A stretch of DNA of 6,700 nt from Acidobacteriota bacterium (GTDB taxonomy: Bacteria > Acidobacteriota > Terriglobia > UBA7540), in NCBI GenBank assembly GCA_021827255.1, contig JAKAWO010000164.1, positions 1 to 6,700 on the forward strand, read 5' to 3'. The notes beneath the pieces were generated by a model, which made no database searches, was not told where the DNA came from, and worked only from the letters and a program-made list of their open reading frames with translations. Of this stretch, positions 6,187 to 6,700 are shown piece after piece. Position 1 is the first letter of the stretch; every line of letters begins with the position of its first letter. The translations under genes and the position numbers were made by a program.

Positions 6187-6700
6187 TTGACGAAGATTTT
6201 CGTTGAAAATGAACCGTACGACATCGAGCCTGACCAGAGCCTTCTCCACGCTTGCCTCAAGCTCGGGTTTAACCTGCCGTACTTCTGCTGGCATCCGGCG
6301 CTCGGGTCAGTGGGCGCCTGCCGCCAGTGCGCCGTGAAGCAGTTTCGGGACGAAAAGGACACGCGCGGCCGCTTGGTGATGTCTTGCATGACCCCGGCGG
6401 CGGAGGGAACGCGGGTCTCGATTGCCGATGCCGAAGCCGCAGCTTTCCGGAAGGGCGTCATCGAAGGGCTGATGCTGAACCATCCGCACGATTGTCCGGT
6501 GTGCGACGAGGGCGGCGAGTGCCACTTGCAGGACATGACGGTGATGACCGGCCACGACTACCGGCGCACCATTTATCCCAAGCGAACTTTTCGCAACCAG
6601 GACCTCGGGCCGTTGCTCAATCACGAGATGAACCGTTGCATCCAGTGCTACCGCTGCGTGCGGTATTACCGGGAGTACGCGGGCGGCACGGACCTGGACG
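6187..6700 (+). CDS. nuoG: NADH-quinone oxidoreductase subunit G (NuoG), N-terminal part, 3' truncated
   Basis: NuoG (75 kDa subunit) is the largest peripheral-arm protein and carries a chain of iron-sulfur clusters leading electrons from NuoF towards NuoB. Only 171 codons are visible of a protein that is about 900 residues in E. coli. The N-terminal ferredoxin-like domain has the [2Fe-2S] N1b ligands C34, C45, C48 and C67 (YFCWHPALG, GACRQC, MSCMTP). The next domain has the His/Cys set of N5: H99, C103, C106 and C112 in HPHDCPVCDEGGEC. C151, C154 and C157 in NRCIQCYRC begin the N4 site, whose fourth cysteine lies outside. Wording is strikingly close to E. coli NuoG, including PYFCWHPALGSVGACRQCAV. 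The start is a TTG two bases after the nuoF stop, supported by GGAG at 6177-6180; GTG at 6175 is the alternative. There is no ATG in this frame before the conserved core. Confidence 0.95.
   Translation, partial: MTKIFVENEPYDIEPDQSLLHACLKLGFNLPYFCWHPALGSVGACRQCAVKQFRDEKDTRGRLVMSCMTPAAEGTRVSIADAEAAAFRKGVIEGLMLNHPHDCPVCDEGGECHLQDMTVMTGHDYRRTIYPKRTFRNQDLGPLLNHEMNRCIQCYRCVRYYREYAGGTDLD

Overview
The window is a GC-rich stretch of bacterial DNA with all recognisable genes on the + strand. It holds the 3' part of a haem-biosynthesis gene (oxygen-dependent protoporphyrinogen/coproporphyrinogen oxidase of the HemG/HemY flavoprotein type), followed by the first part of a respiratory complex I (NADH:quinone oxidoreductase) operon in the order nuoA, nuoB, nuoCD (fused), nuoE, nuoF and the beginning of nuoG. 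I see no transposons, tRNA or rRNA genes, CRISPR arrays or phage genes.

Layout: hemG runs off the left edge and ends at 1333. A 292-base gap (1334-1625) follows, with an AT-rich patch containing an extended -10-like element near 1460-1468 and a 9-bp hairpin at 1562-1588. From 1626 the nuo genes are tightly packed: gaps are 11, 15, 12, 15 and 2 bases, so nuoA to nuoG are almost certainly one transcript. nuoG leaves the window at 6700 with 171 codons visible. The membrane-arm genes (nuoH, I, J and so on) would be expected beyond the right edge.

Together the nuo products form the electron-input part of complex I. NuoF binds NADH and FMN and carries cluster N3. NuoE carries N1a. NuoG carries N1b, N4 and N5 in the visible part. 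NuoB carries the terminal cluster N2, which hands electrons to quinone in a pocket shared with the NuoD half of NuoCD. NuoA is a small membrane subunit at the junction of the two arms. All iron-sulfur ligands expected in the visible parts are present, so the complex looks functional.

The complex belongs to the E. coli-like type: NuoC and NuoD are fused, and NuoB, NuoCD, NuoF and the NuoG N-terminus closely resemble the E. coli proteins as I remember them. The neighbouring HemG/HemY oxidase is not the E. coli flavodoxin-like HemG. Its wording (for example EEGPDSFLTEKP) reminds me of Acidobacteriota, so my best guess is an acidobacterial or similar high-GC soil or sediment bacterium carrying an E. 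coli-like complex I. This is inference from memory, not a database result.

I do not find a previously undescribed system here. The observations most worth checking are small: nuoB, nuoCD, nuoE and nuoF all lie in one reading frame separated by single stop codons, nuoCD has no visible ribosome binding site after a UGA-C stop, a hairpin lies in the nuoA leader, and NuoF has uncommon residues around cluster N3.
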